Positions 8,339-17,792 of a stretch of DNA of 64,000 nucleotides are shown here, piece after piece. The notes beneath the pieces are model-generated. The model ran no database searches. It was not told the DNA's origin and saw only the letters and a program-made list of their open reading frames with translations. The stretch's first letter is position 1; every line of letters begins with the position of its first letter. Source of the DNA: Clavibacter michiganensis (lineage in GTDB: Bacteria; Actinomycetota; Actinomycetes; Actinomycetales; Microbacteriaceae); contig NZ_MDJZ01000003.1 of assembly GCF_002151125.1 (NCBI RefSeq), positions 62,001 to 126,000 on the forward strand, in the 5' to 3' direction. Made by a program: the position numbers and the translations under genes.

Positions 8339-11230
8339 CTACTCCCGCGTCCCGCGCTCCCCGAGCGTGGTCGGGCTGTCGAACCGCGGCTGGGGTCCGC
8401 CGCCGTCGAGGAGCCGCCACACGCGGTCGCGCGACATCGGCAGGTCGTGCGGGCGGATCCCGATGGCGTCGCGCACCGCGTTCGCGAGCGCGGGCGCGAC
8501 CGGGTTGTAGGGCGCCTCGCTCATCGACTTCGCGCCGAGCGGCCCGTTGTCGTCGTGCGTGTCGGCGAACAGCACCTCGGTCACGGGCAGGTCGGCGAGC
8601 TGGGGGATGTGGTAGTTCCGCAGCACATCGGTGAGGATCCGCCCCTCGCCGTCGTGCACCACCTCCTCGAACATGGCCGTGCCGAGCGCCTGCGCCGTGC
8701 CGCCCTCGACCTGGCCGCGCAGCTGTGCCGGGTTGAGCACCGTGCCGGCGTCGACGGCCTGCACGGAGCGGAGGACGCGGACCTCGCCGGTCGCGGGATC
8801 CACCGCCACCCGGAACGCGTGCACGTTGAACGCGAGGGAGCGCAGGGCGCCGTCCTCGTGCGCGTCCGCGGCGAGCCCGTCGGGGCCGACGAGATCGGCG
8901 ATCGGCACGCTCGTCCCGTCGGGAGCCGTGAGCGCGTCGGGCGTCAGCGCGAACGCGTCGGCGGCGATGCCCGTGCGCACGGCGGCCGCCTCCCTCAGCA
9001 TGCCGGCGAGCGCGGTCGCGGCGACGTGCACGGCCTTGCCCGCGACGACCGTGCCGGCCGAGCCGAACGCGCCCGTGTCGTAGCGCGTGACGTCGGTGTC
9101 GGACTGGCGGATGCGGATCCGGTCGGGAGTCGTCCCGAGCGCCGTCGCGGCGAGCTGCGCGTGCACCGTGGTGGTGCCGTTGCCGAACTCGGCCGTGCCG
9201 ACCGACACCGTGACGATGCCGTCGGCGTCCATCGCCACCGTCACGTCGGCGAAGTGCCCGCGCGGCGGCATGGTGGCGATCATCGCGGCGGCCATGCCCT
9301 CGCCCACCAGCCACCGGTCACCCGCGGGCACGGGATCCCCGCCGCCGTCGCCGAGGGCCTGCTCGGCGAGGTCGAGGCACTGGTCGAGGCCGTAGCTGCC
9401 GCCGAAGCCGAGGTCGGGGCCCTCGGCGTGCGTGATGATCAGCGGGTCGCCGGGCACCACGGCATTGCGCCGCCGGATCTCGAAGCCCGAGATGCCGAGT
9501 CTCCGCGCCAGCTCGTCGAGCGCGGACTCGATCGCGAAGATCACCTGCCCGAGGCCGTAGCCGCGGAACGCGCCCGACGGGAGGTTGTTCGTGTAGACGC
9601 TCTGCGCGTCGACGCGCTTCGCGGGCACGCGGTACAGCGCGACCGACTCGTTGCAGCCGTGGAACATGACGCCGGGGCCGTGGTTGCCGTACGCGCCCGT
9701 GTCGGAGAGCACGTCGACCGTGAGGGCCGTGAGCACCCCGTCGGCGGTCGCACCCACCGTGACGGCCACCCGCATCGGGTGCCGGGCCGGCGACAGCGTG
9801 AACTCGTCGGATCGCGTGAACTCCAGCTGCACGGGACGGCCCGTGGCGAGGACGGCGAGCGTCACGACGTCCTCCGTGAGGATCTCCTGCTTGCCGCCGA
9901 ACCCGCCGCCGACGCGGGCCGTGAAGACGCGCACCCGCTCCGGTTCCAGCTCGAACAGCCGGCAGATCTCGCGCTGCACGAGGAACGGCACCTGCGAGCT
10001 GGTGCGGAGGACGAGGCGGCCCTCCTCCATCCAGCCGACCGTCGCGTGCGTCTCCAGGTGCGTGTGCGCGACGCGATGCGTGGACCACGTGCCGGAGACG
10101 ACCTCGTCGGCCCGGGCGAGGCCGGCCGCCACGTCGCCGTGCTCGCCGTGCATCTCCGCGACGACGTTGCGCCCCGGGTCGGCGAGGCGGGAGACGGCCG
10201 GGTCCTTGTCGCCGTGCACGAGCGGCGCGCCCGGTCGACGCGCCTCCTCCGGGTCGAAGACGGCGGGCAGGACCTCGTAGTCGACCCGCACCAGGCGCAC
10301 GGCCGCCTCGGCGATCCCGACGTCGTCGGCGATCACCGCCGCGACGCGCTGCCCGCGGAAGCGCACCACGTCGTCGAAGACGCGGCTGTCGTCGGGGTCG
10401 TCGAAGCGGTCCTCGTGCCGGGCGGACGAGTAGAGGGTGGCGGGGGAGTCGTGGTGGGTGAGCACGGCGTGCACGCCCGGCAGCGCGAGCGCCTCCGTCG
10501 TGTCGATGGAGCGGATCCGCGCGTGGGGGTGCGGGCTCCGCACCAGGCTCGCGTGCAGGAGGCCGGGGATCGCGACGTCGAGCGTGTACGGCTCGAGGCC
10601 GCTGACGACGCGCTCGCTCGCGGGGGCGTGCAGCGACGTGCCGACCCGGCCGGTCTGCGCGCGCTCGGCGGCGCGGGCGTCGCGGTGCGCCTCGTCCTTC
10701 GACAGGTCGGCGGCGGGGGCCGTGGATCCCGTCGCCCGCACCGGCCCGAGCCCCTCGGGCCGCGCGCCGCCGCAGCCCGCCGTGTGCGCGTGATCCGCGC
10801 CCCCGTGCTCGCCGCGGATCGCCTCGTCGATCGCCCGGTACCCCGTGCACCGGCAGAGGCTGCTCTTCATGAGGCGCGGGAGGTCGTCGAGGTCCGCGTC
10901 GTCGAGGGACGCCGCCGTGACCACCATGCCGGGCGTGCAGAACCCGCACTGGAACCCGGCCGCCGCCACGAACCGCTCCTGCACCGGATGCAGGTCGCCC
11001 GGCGTCCCGAGCCCCGCCGCCGTCGTGACCTCCCGGCCCTCGGCCCGGAACGCCGGCATGATGCACGAGTGCACGGCCTCCCCGTCGATGAGCACCGAGC
11101 ACGCGCCGCAGTCGCCCGAGTCGCAGCCCTTCTTCACGCTGAACACCTCGTGCTCCCGCAGCCAGGTGCGGAGGCTCTGGCCGGGCGCCGGCTCTCCCGG
11201 GATCTCGTGTCCGTCCACCGTCATGCTCAC
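8339..11230 (-). CDS. Xanthine dehydrogenase-type subunit: 2Fe-2S domains fused to molybdenum domain
   Basis: A 963-residue protein. Residues 1-155 contain two 2Fe-2S clusters: a plant-ferredoxin-like CDSGDCGAC...C set, then CGFC and CRC. After a linker, the aldehyde oxidase/xanthine dehydrogenase small domain (starting [17 protein letters not shown]) and the molybdopterin-binding domain follow (GGGFGGK, GAFRGYG, and the catalytic Glu region GAKSMSEAP near the end). In three-subunit enzymes the iron-sulfur part is normally a separate gene, so this is a small-plus-large fusion with a separate FAD subunit upstream. It starts at GTG 11230 in a GTGA overlap, or at ATG 11224. With guaD nearby, xanthine oxidation to urate is the likely reaction. 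Confidence 0.85.
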   Translation of the reverse strand: MSMTVDGHEIPGEPAPGQSLRTWLREHEVFSVKKGCDSGDCGACSVLIDGEAVHSCIMPAFRAEGREVTTAAGLGTPGDLHPVQERFVAAAGFQCGFCTPGMVVTAASLDDADLDDLPRLMKSSLCRCTGYRAIDEAIRGEHGGADHAHTAGCGGARPEGLGPVRATGSTAPAADLSKDEAHRDARAAERAQTGRVGTSLHAPASERVVSGLEPYTLDVAIPGLLHASLVRSPHPHARIRSIDTTEALALPGVHAVLTHHDSPATLYSSARHEDRFDDPDDSRVFDDVVRFRGQRVAAVIADDVGIAEAAVRLVRVDYEVLPAVFDPEEARRPGAPLVHGDKDPAVSRLADPGRNVVAEMHGEHGDVAAGLARADEVVSGTWSTHRVAHTHLETHATVGWMEEGRLVLRTSSQVPFLVQREICRLFELEPERVRVFTARVGGGFGGKQEILTEDVVTLAVLATGRPVQLEFTRSDEFTLSPARHPMRVAVTVGATADGVLTALTVDVLSDTGAYGNHGPGVMFHGCNESVALYRVPAKRVDAQSVYTNNLPSGAFRGYGLGQVIFAIESALDELARRLGISGFEIRRRNAVVPGDPLIITHAEGPDLGFGGSYGLDQCLDLAEQALGDGGGDPVPAGDRWLVGEGMAAAMIATMPPRGHFADVTVAMDADGIVTVSVGTAEFGNGTTTVHAQLAATALGTTPDRIRIRQSDTDVTRYDTGAFGSAGTVVAGKAVHVAATALAGMLREAAAVRTGIAADAFALTPDALTAPDGTSVPIADLVGPDGLAADAHEDGALRSLAFNVHAFRVAVDPATGEVRVLRSVQAVDAGTVLNPAQLRGQVEGGTAQALGTAMFEEVVHDGEGRILTDVLRNYHIPQLADLPVTEVLFADTHDDNGPLGAKSMSEAPYNPVAPALANAVRDAIGIRPHDLPMSRDRVWRLLDGGGPQPRFDSPTTLGERGTRE

Positions 11231-12138
11231 GCGCGTGCTCCTGCCGTCGTCGTGGCCGCGGCGCCGTCCGGGGTGCCGCGCTCGCCGGAGGGCGGGCCGT
11301 CTCCTGCGCCCGCCGCGTCGCCCGCCAGCTCGGAGCGGATCTCCTCCGCCAGCAGCGCGCTCACGGCCCGGCGCCAGTCGGCGGCCCCGTGCGCGTCGGT
11401 GAACCAGGATCCGATCGCCCGCACGTCCTCGGCGAGCGCATCCGCCGCGGGAAGCTCCGGGTAGCGCAGCTGCTCCGGCCGGAGGGTGGCCCCGGTCACG
11501 GTGAGCGCGAACGCGCCGTCCTCGTCGAGCCGGCCGATCACGACGGACCCGGAGCGGCCGAGGGGCGACAGCGCGATCTTCCGGAACGCCGTCCGGGCGC
11601 GCAGCGACGCCGCGGGCACGTGGATCGACCGCAGCACGTCGCCCGGGTCGAGCGCGGTGGTGCGGTCGCCGGTGACGAGCTGCGCCACGGGCATGCGCTC
11701 GTCGCGCGCCGGTCGGTCGGCCGTGGCCGCCCGCCAGATCAGCGCATCGGCGTCGAGGGCGGCCGCGAGCGCCGTCATCGGTCCCGCGGGGAGCGCCGAG
11801 CAGATGTTCCCGCCCACGGTCGCGACCCGCCAGATCTTGGTCGACCCGAACAGCGCCGTGCAGGTCTGCAGGAACAGCGGGTGCGCTCGCCAGCCCTCCC
11901 GCGGCGCGATCCCGGCGACCTGGGCGATGGTGCAGGTCGCCGCGATCTCGAGCCCCTCGTCCGTGACGACGAGCGGCTCCCAGCCGAGCGCGTGCAGGTC
12001 GACGAGGCCCGTGAGGTGCGGGTGCGGCTCCGCGAAGATGCCGGATCCGCCCGCCAGCGCCGCCACGGCCGGCCCCAGCGCGGCGAGGTCGTCCCGTGTC
12101 CGGGCGGGCACGACGGAGCGGACGGTCGGCTGGTCCAT
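11227..12138 (-). CDS. FAD-binding subunit of the xanthine dehydrogenase-type enzyme
   Basis: A 303-residue CoxM/XdhB-like protein that shuttles electrons from the 2Fe-2S clusters to an acceptor through FAD. The PCMH-type FAD fold shows [13 protein letters not shown] (N-terminal loop) and [17 protein letters not shown] (diphosphate loop, about residues 104-120), followed by the CO dehydrogenase flavoprotein C-terminal domain. The start has an excellent AGGAGG site 3-4 bases upstream. It is the first gene of a two-gene operon and is joined to the fused catalytic subunit by a GTGA overlap. The C-terminal 30 residues are low-complexity Gly/Ala/Thr and probably disordered. Confidence 0.86.
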   Translation of the reverse strand: MDQPTVRSVVPARTRDDLAALGPAVAALAGGSGIFAEPHPHLTGLVDLHALGWEPLVVTDEGLEIAATCTIAQVAGIAPREGWRAHPLFLQTCTALFGSTKIWRVATVGGNICSALPAGPMTALAAALDADALIWRAATADRPARDERMPVAQLVTGDRTTALDPGDVLRSIHVPAASLRARTAFRKIALSPLGRSGSVVIGRLDEDGAFALTVTGATLRPEQLRYPELPAADALAEDVRAIGSWFTDAHGAADWRRAVSALLAEEIRSELAGDAAGAGDGPPSGERGTPDGAAATTTAGARA

Positions 12139-12312
12139 GGGCCTCCTCTGAGGGCGTCCCGGTCGACGGCCGCGGATCCTCCGGGAGCGCGGTCGTGCGT
12201 GGGCGTGTGACAGCGATCCTCGCATCCGCCGCTGCCCGCCCCCGCCGGGGCGCCCCCGACTTGCCGCGGCCGCGGTCCGGCTGCCACCCTCGGGGGGAGA
12301 CCCGGGGAGACC

Positions 12313-13035
12313 ATGAGCATCCGCACCACCGCCAGCGCCGCCCGCCGTCGCCGTCGATCCCGCGGTCGCGCCGCGCTCGCCGCCACCGGATCCGCGCTCG
12401 CCGCGTCCCTGCTCCTCGCCGGCTGCTCCTTCGGTCCCGACGGCCCGCCCGCCCCGCCGTTCGACGCCGTGGCCATCGACGGCGAGGTGCCCGCGGCCGC
12501 CCCCGGCCAGCGCGTCGCCGCGGGCGAGGTCGTCGCGCTCCCGAGCGCCGACGCCGAGGGCACGGCCGGTCCCGTGGTCGCCACGTCCGTGCTGGGCGTC
12601 GCCGAGGGCCAGCCCACCTACTGGTCCGGCTACGAGGACGGCGCGCGCTTCGCCGACCGGATCCCGTTCTTCGCGTTCGTCCAGACGCGCTTCCTCGAGG
12701 GCGAGCGCGGGCCGCAGAACGGTCCCGTCCTCCGCCCGTTCCTCGCCGACGGCACCGAGGTCGACATCATCCAGCGCCAGCTGGGCGGCATCAGCGCGGC
12801 CGCGGAGTGCCCGTACGAGGTGCCGGACCTCCGCCTCGAGGACGGCCACGACATCGAGGAGCGCCTCGAGTGCGTCGTCTACGCGGTCCCGGTCGGCCAG
12901 GAGCTCGCGGAGCTGCGCTGGCACGACGTCCCGCGGGCGATCCTCGAGACGCCGGATCCCGCGACGCACCCCTACCTCGAGGCCCCGGTGGTCTGGGAGG
13001 TCGACGCCCTCCCGGCCGCGAACGTGGAGGGGTGA
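12313..13035 (+). CDS. Secreted lipoprotein, function unknown
   Basis: A 240-residue protein with a basic N-terminus (RRRRRSRGR), a hydrophobic stretch and a lipobox LLLAGC, so it should be lipidated and anchored on the outer face of the membrane. The mature part is soluble and has two cysteines (in AAECPYEVP and ERLECVVYA) that could form a disulfide. No catalytic motif is recognised. A GGGGAG ribosome site lies 6-8 bases before the ATG. It is divergent from the xanthine dehydrogenase operon and followed by a hairpin terminator candidate, so it is probably monocistronic. Confidence 0.75.
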   Translation: MSIRTTASAARRRRRSRGRAALAATGSALAASLLLAGCSFGPDGPPAPPFDAVAIDGEVPAAAPGQRVAAGEVVALPSADAEGTAGPVVATSVLGVAEGQPTYWSGYEDGARFADRIPFFAFVQTRFLEGERGPQNGPVLRPFLADGTEVDIIQRQLGGISAAAECPYEVPDLRLEDGHDIEERLECVVYAVPVGQELAELRWHDVPRAILETPDPATHPYLEAPVVWEVDALPAANVEG

Positions 13036-13043
13036 TCCGGCCA

Positions 13044-13063
13044 GCGCCCCCGACCGGGGGCGC
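13044..13063 (+). terminator. Hairpin terminator candidate after the lipoprotein gene
   Basis: An 8-base inverted repeat, GCGCCCCC / GGGGGCGC, with a 4-base loop begins 8 bases after the stop. There is no U-tract, as is common in high-GC actinobacteria. Confidence 0.5.
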
Positions 13064-13077
13064 GCCCCGACGCTCGG

Positions 13078-13083
13078 TAGAAT
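13078..13083 (+). promoter_or_regulatory. -10 box (TAGAAT) upstream of the Stealth gene
   Basis: TAGAAT stands out in the gap between the lipoprotein and Stealth genes. It would give a leader of about 55 bases that ends with a GGGG ribosome site before the ATG at 13144. Confidence 0.45.
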
Positions 13084-13143
13084 GATCCGTCGCCACCCAC
13101 CGGGTCGGGCGACAGCACACGAGCAGTGACAAGGGGATGATCC

Positions 13144-14811
13144 ATGGCGGGCAGCGCACGGCAGTTCAACGTAGCGCTCGAGCCGACGGTCGATCCCGCC
13201 ACCAGCGAGGAGGAGTACTCCCGCCAGGACGACGCGGTCGCGCCCGCGCCCGCCACGTGGCCCACCACGCACCACCGCCCGGACGTCCTCGTCCGCAAGG
13301 GCCTCGCCACCCTCGTCAACCGCACGCTCACGCCCCACCAGGCGCTCGTGACGGACCTCCTCTTCATCCGGGACGCGCTCCTCGCGACCGGCATCGACTT
13401 CTGGCTCATCCGCGGCAACGACGAGCGCCCGGTCATCGCCATCGACGTGCAGAACCGCGACACCGTCGTCCGCGCCCTCGTCGCCGCGTGCGCCGACGAG
13501 CCCCTCTACGCGAAGACCGTCGACGGCCGCCGCCGCCCGCCGCTCCTGGTCGCCGACGGTCGCCTCACCGACAACCCCGACGCCGGGATCTTCCGCCTCT
13601 ACCGCCCGCGCATCGAGCCGGAGGGCCTCCTCGCCTACGGGGCGTCCACCGCGGTCGAGCTGCAGTTCTTCCGCTTCGAGGGCGAGACCATCGTGTGGCC
13701 GGTCGAGAACTCGCTCACGCGCGAGATCCTCCCCGCCGCCGAGGTCGTGCCGGCGACGGTCGAGATGTACGGCCACGAGTGGAAGACGCTCCGCGGCATG
13801 TTCGACGCGCAGGCGTCCGACATCACCTTCGACATCGACATGGTCTTCTCCTGGGTCGACGGCAACGACCCCGAGTTCCAGAAGCGCCGTGCCGAGCGCA
13901 TGAAGGACGTCGTGGTCGGCGAGGGCGACGACTCCGAGGCCCGCTTCCGCCAGATCGACGAGCTGAAGTACGCGCTCCGCTCCGTGTACCTGTTCGCGCC
14001 GTGGGTGCGGCGGATCTTCATCGTCACCGACTCCCCGAAGCCGGCCTGGCTGGCCGACCACCCGGGCGTCACGTTCGTGCGCAGCGAGGAGTTCTTCACG
14101 GATCCCGCCGCCCTGCCCACGCACAACTCGCAGGCCGTCGAGTCGCAGCTGCAGCACATCCCGGGGCTCAGCGAGCACTTCCTCTACTCGAACGACGACA
14201 TGTTCTTCGGCCGCCCCGTGCAGCCCGGCATGTTCTTCTCGCCCGGCGGCATCACGAAGTTCATCGAGGCGTCCACCCGCATCGGCCTGGGCGACAACGA
14301 CTCCGACCGCAGCGGCTTCGAGAACTCCGCGCGCGTCAACCGGCGCCTCCTCATGGACCGCTTCGGCCGCCTCATCACGCGCCACCTCGAGCACGCGGCC
14401 ACGCCGCTGCGCAAGAGCGTCCTGCTGGAGCTCGAGCGGGAGTTCGCGGAGGACTTCCACCGCACGCAGCTCAGCCGCTTCCGCTCGAGCACGGACATCT
14501 CGGTCACCAACTCGCTGTACCACTACTACGCGCAGATGACCGCGCGGGCCGTGCAGCAGGAGAGCGCCAAGGTCACCTACGTCGACACCACGTCGCGCGC
14601 CGGGCTGGATCTCCTCCCCGGCCTCCTCAAGCGCCGGTCGCAGGACTTCTTCTGCCTCAACGACGGCTCCTTCCCGGAGGTGCCGGCCGACGAGCGCCAG
14701 GCGCGCGTGCAGGACTTCCTCGAGCGCTACTACGGCATCCCGGCGCCGTGGGAGGCGGAGGTCGCCGACGCGACCACCGCCTCCGAGTCGTCGGCCACCC
14801 CGGCGGAGTGA
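13144..14811 (+). CDS. Stealth family capsular/exopolysaccharide phosphotransferase
   Basis: A 555-residue protein with all the conserved Stealth blocks: FDIDMVFSWVDGNDPE (from about residue 230), RFRQIDELKYALRS then FAPWVRRIFIVTDSPKPAW, THNSQAVESQL with EHFLYSNDDMFFGRPV (about 355), and the late TNSLYHYY region. Stealth enzymes are related to eukaryotic GlcNAc-1-phosphotransferase and transfer hexose-1-phosphate in surface polysaccharide synthesis; in pathogens this can help hide the cell from host defences. The 230-residue N-terminal part is an extra region without a recognised fold. No polysaccharide cluster is in view. The stop overlaps the next gene (GTGA). Confidence 0.88.
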   Translation: MAGSARQFNVALEPTVDPATSEEEYSRQDDAVAPAPATWPTTHHRPDVLVRKGLATLVNRTLTPHQALVTDLLFIRDALLATGIDFWLIRGNDERPVIAIDVQNRDTVVRALVAACADEPLYAKTVDGRRRPPLLVADGRLTDNPDAGIFRLYRPRIEPEGLLAYGASTAVELQFFRFEGETIVWPVENSLTREILPAAEVVPATVEMYGHEWKTLRGMFDAQASDITFDIDMVFSWVDGNDPEFQKRRAERMKDVVVGEGDDSEARFRQIDELKYALRSVYLFAPWVRRIFIVTDSPKPAWLADHPGVTFVRSEEFFTDPAALPTHNSQAVESQLQHIPGLSEHFLYSNDDMFFGRPVQPGMFFSPGGITKFIEASTRIGLGDNDSDRSGFENSARVNRRLLMDRFGRLITRHLEHAATPLRKSVLLELEREFAEDFHRTQLSRFRSSTDISVTNSLYHYYAQMTARAVQQESAKVTYVDTTSRAGLDLLPGLLKRRSQDFFCLNDGSFPEVPADERQARVQDFLERYYGIPAPWEAEVADATTASESSATPAE

Positions 14812-15788
14812 GCCGCGCGGGCAGCCCCGCCGACCGCACCCCGTACGAGGTGCTCGGCGTGGATCCCGCGGCCGGCACCACCGCCCTCCGCGCCGCGTAC
14901 CGCCGGCTCGTCCGCGCCACCCACCCGGACACGGGCGGCGAGGCCCACCTGTTCCACGCGGTGCAGCGCGCGTGGGAGCTCGTCGGGGATCCCGCCGACC
15001 GCGCCGCCTACGACCGCGGGCAGGGCCGCTCGTCCGCCGTGGACGACGACCCGCTCGGCCCGGACGACGCCGGGTACGCGCCCGCGCCCGGATCCGGCAC
15101 CCGCCTGGGCGCCGCCGTCCACGGCGTCGCGGGCGCGCTCGCCCGCGCCCACTACCTCGACCGCGTGGCCGCGTGGCAGGGCGTCGCGCCGGGCGCCGAC
15201 CTCGGCGTGGACCCCTGGTCGCCCGAGCTGGTGCGCCGCGCCCCGCGCGACGTCCGCTGGCTGCTCGCGAAGGCCCTCGCCGAGGAGGCGACCGCGCGCG
15301 CCGCGGCCTCGCTCGGCATGGGCGCCACGATCTTCCACGACGTGCGCCCGCTCGACGGCGCGGGCAAGGTCGACCACGTCGTTCTCGCGCCCGCGGGTCT
15401 CTTCGCGCTCAGCTCCGAGGACTGGGGCGCCGGCGTCCAGCTCGTGCGCGGCGAGCTGCAGCCCGTGGTGCCGGATCCCGACGGCGCCTTCGCGCCGGGC
15501 GACGCGCCCGTGACGTGGCTGGTCGGCGCCGCCCGGTCGCTCGCGGCCTCTGCGGGCGTGCGCTTCGCGGCCGCCGTGGTCGTCGTCCCGGACGACGCGC
15601 TCGCGCAGCCCGTCGAGCGGGTGGAGCGCGGCCGGAACCGGGGCGCGCTCGTCGTCCGCCGCTCGGTGCTGCCGCTCGTGCTGCGCGACGGCGTCTCCGA
15701 GGAGGGACGCCTCAGCGTCGCGGATCCCTACGCCGTCCGCGCGCTCCTCCGCGAGCGGCTGACGCTGCTCGGGCCCGCCGCGGGCTGA
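14808..15788 (+). CDS. J-domain protein with a degenerate NERD-like C-terminal domain
   Basis: A 326-residue protein. Residues 10-65 form a DnaJ J-domain (TPYEVLGVDPAAGTTALRAAYRRLV, then the essential HPD in ATHPDTGG, then AYDRG). The Gly/Cys-rich parts of a true DnaJ are absent. The C-terminal half contains KVDHVVLAPAGLFALSSEDWGAG, which resembles the core of NERD nuclease-related domains (usually 'DHVVV...G.FVIE.K.W.G'), but the usual Glu/Lys positions are Ser and Glu, so nuclease activity is doubtful. The GTG start lies in a GTGA overlap with the Stealth gene, which implies coupled translation. A perfect hairpin follows the stop. Confidence 0.75.
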   Translation: MSRAGSPADRTPYEVLGVDPAAGTTALRAAYRRLVRATHPDTGGEAHLFHAVQRAWELVGDPADRAAYDRGQGRSSAVDDDPLGPDDAGYAPAPGSGTRLGAAVHGVAGALARAHYLDRVAAWQGVAPGADLGVDPWSPELVRRAPRDVRWLLAKALAEEATARAAASLGMGATIFHDVRPLDGAGKVDHVVLAPAGLFALSSEDWGAGVQLVRGELQPVVPDPDGAFAPGDAPVTWLVGAARSLAASAGVRFAAAVVVVPDDALAQPVERVERGRNRGALVVRRSVLPLVLRDGVSEEGRLSVADPYAVRALLRERLTLLGPAAG

Positions 15789-15807
15789 CGCGGCGCCCCG
15801 GCACGCA

Positions 15808-15842
15808 CGAGGGCCCGCCGCGACGATCGCGGCGGGCCCTCG
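15808..15842. terminator. Bidirectional hairpin terminator
   Basis: A perfect 16-base stem (CGAGGGCCCGCCGCGA and its complement) with a CGA loop lies between the convergent genes ending at 15788 and 15857. It can serve both strands. Confidence 0.8.
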
Positions 15843-15856
15843 GACGTGCGGGTGGA

Positions 15857-16114
15857 TCAGGCGGGCAGGTCCGTCGGCGCGTCGCCCGCACCGCCCGCGG
15901 TGTCGGCCGCGTCCTCGTCGGATCCGAGGGAGTCGCCGCCGCTGGACAGCCCGCCGTCGCCGGGCGCCTCGTCGTCGTCGACGTGCTGGATGCTCTCGCC
16001 GTCCGGCACGGTGCCGCCGACGCTCGCGTCGGAGTCGCCCTCGCCGGGCACGGACTGCGTGACGCCGGGGGCGCCCTGGACGGTGGACAGGGGATCGATG
16101 TCGGAGTCGCTCAT
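15857..16114 (-). CDS. Small acidic, probably disordered protein
   Basis: An 85-residue protein very rich in Asp, Gly, Ser and Ala, with no Cys, Trp or Lys and few hydrophobic residues, so it is likely unstructured. The start is supported by a TACGGT -10 box exactly 6 bases upstream and by the terminator just beyond the stop. No family is recognised. The acidic composition could reflect a protein-binding or ion-binding role, but nothing in the sequence proves one. Confidence 0.6.
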   Translation of the reverse strand: MSDSDIDPLSTVQGAPGVTQSVPGEGDSDASVGGTVPDGESIQHVDDDEAPGDGGLSSGGDSLGSDEDAADTAGGAGDAPTDLPA

Positions 16115-16120
16115 CCCTCG

Positions 16121-16126
16121 ACCGTA
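16121..16126 (-). promoter_or_regulatory. -10 box (TACGGT) for the acidic protein gene
   Basis: Minus-strand TACGGT ends 6 bases before the ATG at 16114. This is the leaderless spacing. Confidence 0.5.
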
Positions 16127-16184
16127 CGCCGGAGCCCCGCGCGCGTCAGGGCGGGCGGGGCTCCGGTCGTGCGGCGGGCGGCGA

Positions 16185-16619
16185 TCAGTCGATGCGCGGC
16201 AGGCTCTCGAGGCGGCCGAGCAGGTCGCGGTCCTGGGCGTCGAGGTCGCCCTCGGCGGCGACCACGCGGATGGCGGCCTCGAAGTCGAGGTCCTGGTCGT
16301 CGGCGACGCCCGCGACGTCGGCCACGACCCAGAGGAAGCTCACGAGCTCGGGGAGGATCTCGGACAGCACGGCGTCCGGGAAGATCGCCGCGGCCTGGCG
16401 GAACATGCGGTCGGTGGCCGGGCCGCCGTACGCGTGGTCGAGGTCGGCGACGATGCCGTCGTCCTCGTCGAGGTCGGTGGAGATCCAGTTGGCGACGTGC
16501 TCGCCGTCGAGGTGGATCGCGGAGATGAAGAGGGGCTCGCCGCCCGACTCGCTCTCGACGATCTCGGTGATCGTGTAGCCGGCGACGCCGGGAGGCGTGA
16601 GAAGGGAGTCGTCATCCAT
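16185..16619 (-). CDS. Conserved-looking acidic cytoplasmic protein, function unknown
   Basis: A 144-residue soluble protein (very acidic, no signal or membrane segment) that starts MDDDSLLTPPGVAGYTITEIV and has a helical C-terminal half. A segment ending YGGPATDRMFRQAAAIFPDAV looks like an ordered helix-turn-helix stretch but does not match a DNA-binding family I know. The start is supported by TAGCAT 6 bases upstream. It runs in the same direction as the small acidic gene at 15857, but each has its own -10 box. Confidence 0.65.
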   Translation of the reverse strand: MDDDSLLTPPGVAGYTITEIVESESGGEPLFISAIHLDGEHVANWISTDLDEDDGIVADLDHAYGGPATDRMFRQAAAIFPDAVLSEILPELVSFLWVVADVAGVADDQDLDFEAAIRVVAAEGDLDAQDRDLLGRLESLPRID

Positions 16620-16625
16620 GCGCTC

Positions 16626-16631
16626 ATGCTA
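16626..16631 (-). promoter_or_regulatory. -10 box (TAGCAT) for the gene at 16185-16619
   Basis: Minus-strand TAGCAT ends 6 bases before the ATG at 16619. Confidence 0.5.
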
Positions 16632-16700
16632 ACGGGGCGGAGGCCGCCGCCGGGGCCGGATCGGGCGCCCGTCGACGGCCGACGCGTCCGGGACCGCGGG

Positions 16701-16706
16701 TAGCCT
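16701..16706 (+). promoter_or_regulatory. -10 box (TAGCCT) for the gene at 16713
   Basis: TAGCCT ends 6 bases before the GTG at 16713 and supports that start. There is no Shine-Dalgarno. Confidence 0.5.
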
Positions 16707-16712
16707 CGTCAG

Positions 16713-17750
16713 GTGATCCCCGCCGCCCACCTCCGCCCCGCTCCGTCGGCGGACTCCCCGGCCGACGGGCCGGCGGACGCACCGGCCGACGGGCCGGCGG
16801 ACGCACCGGCCGACGTGCCTCCGGGCGCGCCTGCCGACGCGGGGGAGCGGCCTGTCGCGGAGGTGCTCGATCCCGTGGTCTGGCGTGACCGCGCCGGCCG
16901 TCACGCGGAGCGGGCCGACGCGTTCTCCGCGGGCTTCCGCGCCCGCCGCCTCGCCGGCCGCACCCACGAGGTCGACGACTTCCTCTTCACCTACTACCCG
17001 CACAAGCCGTCGCTCCTCCGGCGCTGGCACCCGGGCGCGGGCGCCGTGCTCGCCGACGCCGCCGATGACGAGCGCGCGGCCTGGCGCTGGTACGTCGCGG
17101 ACGCCGAGCGCACGGCCGGCGGCCTGCGGGTCGACGCGTCCGCGTACCTCCGGGCCCGCGGATCCACCGCGTCCTTCGTCGAGCGGATCCTCGGCCGCAC
17201 CGCCGCGCGCCCCGGCCGCTTCTCCTGCTTCGGCCTGCACGAGTGGGCGATGGTCTACAGGGTCGGGCCCGGCGAGCAGCGGCACGAGCGGCTGCCGCTG
17301 CGCCTCGGATCCGCCGCCACCGACGAGGTCGTCGAGGCGCACAGGCTCGCCTGCACCCACATCGACGCGTTCCGCTTCTTCACGCCCGAGGCGGTGCCGC
17401 GGAACGCGCTCGCGCCGACGCGCGAGACGCAGCCGGACCTCGAGCAGCCCGGGTGCCTGCACGCCGGCATGGACGTCTACAAGTGGGCGACCAAGCTCGG
17501 CCCGCTCGTCGCCGGCGAGGTGCTCCTCGACGCGTTCGAGCTGGCCCGCGACATCCGCTCGCTCGACATGCGCGCGAGCCCGTACGACGTGTCCGGCCTC
17601 GGCCTCGAGGCCGTGCGCATCGAGGAGCCGGCGGGCAAGGCGCGGTACGCGGCCGAGCAGCGCGGGTTCGCGGAGCGGTCGAACGCGCTCCGGGCGCGGA
17701 TCCTCGACGAGCTCGCGCACGCGCGTCGCGCCGCCGACGCGGGGCTCTGA
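16713..17750 (+). CDS. Probable 3-methyladenine DNA glycosylase-like protein
   Basis: A 345-residue protein similar in its motifs to an actinobacterial family usually annotated as 3-methyladenine DNA glycosylase: DDFLFTYYPHKPSLLRRWHPG near the start of the ordered part, FSCFGLHEWAMVYR in the middle, LACTHIDAFRFFTPEAVPRN and the late RDIRSLDMRASPYDVSG. Biochemical proof of the activity in this family is unknown to me, so the function is tentative. The first 45 residues are an Ala/Pro/Asp repeat made by a 24-base DNA duplication. The GTG start is backed by the leaderless -10 box at 16701-16706. Confidence 0.65.
   Translation: MIPAAHLRPAPSADSPADGPADAPADGPADAPADVPPGAPADAGERPVAEVLDPVVWRDRAGRHAERADAFSAGFRARRLAGRTHEVDDFLFTYYPHKPSLLRRWHPGAGAVLADAADDERAAWRWYVADAERTAGGLRVDASAYLRARGSTASFVERILGRTAARPGRFSCFGLHEWAMVYRVGPGEQRHERLPLRLGSAATDEVVEAHRLACTHIDAFRFFTPEAVPRNALAPTRETQPDLEQPGCLHAGMDVYKWATKLGPLVAGEVLLDAFELARDIRSLDMRASPYDVSGLGLEAVRIEEPAGKARYAAEQRGFAERSNALRARILDELAHARRAADAGL
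16758..16815 (+). repeat. 24-bp tandem repeat, two full copies and a partial third
   Basis: Two perfect 24-base copies (16758-16781 and 16782-16805) plus 10 bases of a third. Because 24 is a multiple of three, the repeat adds an in-frame 8-residue Pro-Ala-Asp-Gly-type unit at the N-terminus of the glycosylase-like protein. Copy number could vary without breaking the frame. Confidence 0.8.
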
Positions 17751-17792
17751 GGCCGCCGGTCCCGGATCGCGTCCGCCTCGCGCCCGCGACGG

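Noticed and set aside
13078-13143. A riboswitch or attenuator in front of the Stealth gene
   Set aside because: The 60-base leader is too short and shows no nested hairpins besides the upstream lipoprotein terminator.
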